37,052 nucleotides of DNA from Flaviramulus sp. (GTDB taxonomy: Bacteria > Bacteroidota > Bacteroidia > Flavobacteriales > Flavobacteriaceae), in the NCBI RefSeq assembly GCF_013001275.1, contig NZ_JABDMV010000089.1, positions 1 to 37,052 of the forward strand, given 5' to 3'. The notes beneath the pieces are model-generated. The model searched no databases. It was not told where the DNA came from and was given only the letters and a program-made list of their open reading frames with translations. Of the stretch, positions 35,558-37,052 are shown piece by piece. Each line of letters starts with the position of its first letter. The first letter of the stretch is position 1. The position numbers were made by a program, and so were the translations under genes.

Positions 35558-36070
35558 ATGAAAAAACTAGCTTACATTATTTTAGGATTCATTATTGGGG
35601 CCATATTAACTTATAAGTTTTGTCCGAGAGAAGCAGTTGATACTTCAGTTATTTCGTATAAGATGCCTAAAGACACTATATCGGTTGCAAAAGCTATAAA
35701 ATTAAGCGACAATTGGGCAAAGTATAATCCAACAGAAATGGATTCACTAATAGAACTAGAAGGATCAAAAAAAGTTACACGATCTGTGTGGTGGTCGTTA
35801 AAGGATGTGAATGAGTATTTAGTGTATGCAAAAGCAAAATCTGATTCATTAGGATATAATATGACTGGAATACGTGTGTATTTAGGTAATTATGGAAAAA
35901 ATATAGATGCATCAAAAAAGAATAGAAACACCATGTTTATTGTACCCACAGGTGTTAGCACAATATCAAAAGCAAGTAGTATAAATCTGTTTTTACCACC
36001 ATCCGATGGTGATATTCCTGCCCCGCCTTTAAATGATGGAACTGGGAGTGGTAATGGTTATCCTCAATAG
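35558..36070 (+). CDS. Membrane-anchored protein of unknown function
   Basis: This 170-residue protein has one N-terminal helix (residues 3-20, LAYIILGFIIGAILTYKF), either an uncleaved anchor or a signal peptide, and a soluble domain. The domain contains WWSLKDVNEYLVYAKAKSD and GIRVYLGNYG, and ends in a proline/glycine-rich tail (FLPPSDGDIPAPPLNDGTG). I do not recognise a family with certainty. It starts the string of plus-strand genes that continues with the tandem membrane proteins, 5 bases after its stop codon. Confidence 0.82.
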   Translation: MKKLAYIILGFIIGAILTYKFCPREAVDTSVISYKMPKDTISVAKAIKLSDNWAKYNPTEMDSLIELEGSKKVTRSVWWSLKDVNEYLVYAKAKSDSLGYNMTGIRVYLGNYGKNIDASKKNRNTMFIVPTGVSTISKASSINLFLPPSDGDIPAPPLNDGTGSGNGYPQ

Positions 36071-36075
36071 TATTT

Positions 36076-36810
36076 ATGAATGAGTTTATACAAAAAAACT
36101 ATACTTTATTAATACATCTTTTAGAATTTATAGCAGCTCTAACTGGAATAATTTTCTATAAAAAATTTAATTATTCTTCTTATAAATATTTTATTTGGTT
36201 TTTGATTTATATCATAATATGTGAAATAATAGGAAGCTATACACTTTATGTTAAGGATGGAAAATTTCTCTATTTTCTAAAAGGTACAATTATAGAAAAA
36301 AATTATTGGTGGTCTACTATTTTTTGGAAAATAGGAGCCATTATATTTTTTGCATTTTATTTCAATAAAATATTAAAAAGCCGGCAGAAGAAAACAATTA
36401 TAAGATACTGCGCTCTGAGTTTTTTAATTTTTTCCGTTGGCTACATTTTAATACACTGGGAGGCATTTTTTACAAGTTTCTTTCCTATTATTAGTATTTT
36501 AGGTAGCGTAATTATTTTTATATGCACGGTGTTCTATTTTATTGAGACTTTAGAAAGCGATAATATTCTATCTTTTTATAAATCCTTAAATTTTTATATA
36601 AGTACAGCAATTTTTATTTGGTGGCTAATTATTACACCAATAGTTTTTTATGATAACTATACAACCTATCAAATAGATGTTTTTCAACGAGATTGGGAAT
36701 ATATTAAAATAAGAAGGCTTTTATATTTGTCGGCTAATATTTTTATGTATTCAACTTTTACGTTCGCTTTAATATTTTGTAAACCTGAAAAAGAAATAGA
36801 TTTAAACTAA
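36076..36810 (+). CDS. Seven-helix membrane protein, first of a tandem paralogous pair
   Basis: The 244-residue protein has seven hydrophobic stretches at about 10-28, 36-58, 80-99, 108-127, 133-156, 172-191 and 213-234. No known catalytic motif is visible. Its first 79 residues align with the next gene (LLEFIAALTGI / SVELLAAVTGI; GTIIEKNYWW / GTIFVKNYWW). It follows the preceding gene by 5 bases and precedes its paralogue by 7, suggesting one operon. Function unknown. Confidence 0.85.
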   Translation: MNEFIQKNYTLLIHLLEFIAALTGIIFYKKFNYSSYKYFIWFLIYIIICEIIGSYTLYVKDGKFLYFLKGTIIEKNYWWSTIFWKIGAIIFFAFYFNKILKSRQKKTIIRYCALSFLIFSVGYILIHWEAFFTSFFPIISILGSVIIFICTVFYFIETLESDNILSFYKSLNFYISTAIFIWWLIITPIVFYDNYTTYQIDVFQRDWEYIKIRRLLYLSANIFMYSTFTFALIFCKPEKEIDLN

Positions 36811-36817
36811 TATTTAA

Positions 36818-37052
36818 ATGAACGATTTTTTATTGCAATATTATAGTGTTATCACTCACTCGGTAGAGTTATTAGCGGCTGTGACAGGAATACTGTTATT
36901 AAAAAAATACAAAAACACCTCCACCAAGTATTTTATATACTTTTTAATTTGTTTGAGTATTTGTGATTTTCTAGGAGGCTACACTCGATATATTAGTAAT
37001 AATGGAGTTTTTAGTTTTCTTGATGGAACTATTTTTGTGAAAAATTACTGGT
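36818..37052 (+). CDS. Paralogue of the preceding membrane protein, 3' end cut by window edge
   Basis: From the ATG at 36818 the frame stays open to the edge, giving 78 residues starting MNDFLLQYYSVITHSVELLA. It aligns along its whole visible length with the gene just upstream: shared features are a leading hydrophobic helix ending in TGILLLKKYK, a second helix with a Cys and GGYTRYI, and GTIFVKNYWW. The relation shows a tandem duplication that may continue to the right. Confidence 0.85.
   Translation, partial: MNDFLLQYYSVITHSVELLAAVTGILLLKKYKNTSTKYFIYFLICLSICDFLGGYTRYISNNGVFSFLDGTIFVKNYW

Overview
This window looks like chromosome from a marine member of the Flavobacteriaceae (Bacteroidota). 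It is AT-rich throughout. Several promoters carry the Bacteroidota -7 box TAnnTTTG. A secreted GH16 glucanase ends in a type IX secretion sorting domain, and the gene set (long urocanase, long LptG, NhaC, prx-trx-small-protein cassette) is flavobacterial. I see no insertion sequence, CRISPR array, rRNA or phage gene.

Bases 1-9583 are a sulfur-oxidation locus. On the minus strand lie a type II sulfide:quinone oxidoreductase (sqr) and a YeeE/YedE sulfur-compound transporter that runs off the left edge. Facing them on the plus strand is sorA (Tat-exported molybdenum sulfite dehydrogenase), a membrane-anchored cytochrome c, a two-domain rhodanese lipoprotein and, unexpectedly, a di-iron membrane hydroxylase. 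Further minus-strand genes encode a Crp/Fnr-type regulator, a TauE/SafE sulfite exporter, a CstB-like persulfide dioxygenase-rhodanese fusion, a small rhodanese lipoprotein and a TPMT-type thiol methyltransferase. Together they suggest: sulfide to persulfide (SQR), persulfide to sulfite in the cytoplasm (PDO), sulfite export (TauE), and periplasmic oxidation to sulfate (SorAB). Four copies of the palindrome GTAAC-N4-GTTAC lie only in the promoter gaps of sqr, sorA, the PDO gene and tauE. At three of them a perfect TAnnTTTG box begins 29.5-30.5 bases from the palindrome centre, as expected for Crp-type class II activation. I propose this as a sulfur regulon controlled by the adjacent Crp/Fnr protein, which has a cluster of three cysteines. 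This is the main candidate for an undescribed system here.

Bases 9623-14361 are a histidine utilisation operon, hutH-hutU-hutI, read leftwards with no hutG in view. A terminator, a secreted protein of two related domains, a second terminator and tRNA-Ser(UGA) follow. Bases 15700-20430 hold plus-strand accessory genes: a nitroreductase-like protein, a structured GC-richer repeat, a DegT-family aminotransferase, a two-domain lipoprotein and a GH16 enzyme whose start codon lies inside a long inverted repeat.

Bases 20434-27046 are a tight leftward housekeeping cluster, dgkA-ftsK-lolA-lptG-ribBA. The GTP cyclohydrolase II half of RibBA has no cysteines. Bases 27402-30915 are oxidative-stress genes: katG, then a convergent prx-trx-small protein operon. 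The right end has nhaC, a DUF457/YdjM-type membrane protein with a TTG start, a Cys/Met-metabolism PLP enzyme divergent from an Lrp/AsnC regulator, and the start of a tandem array of paralogous multi-pass membrane proteins cut by the right edge.
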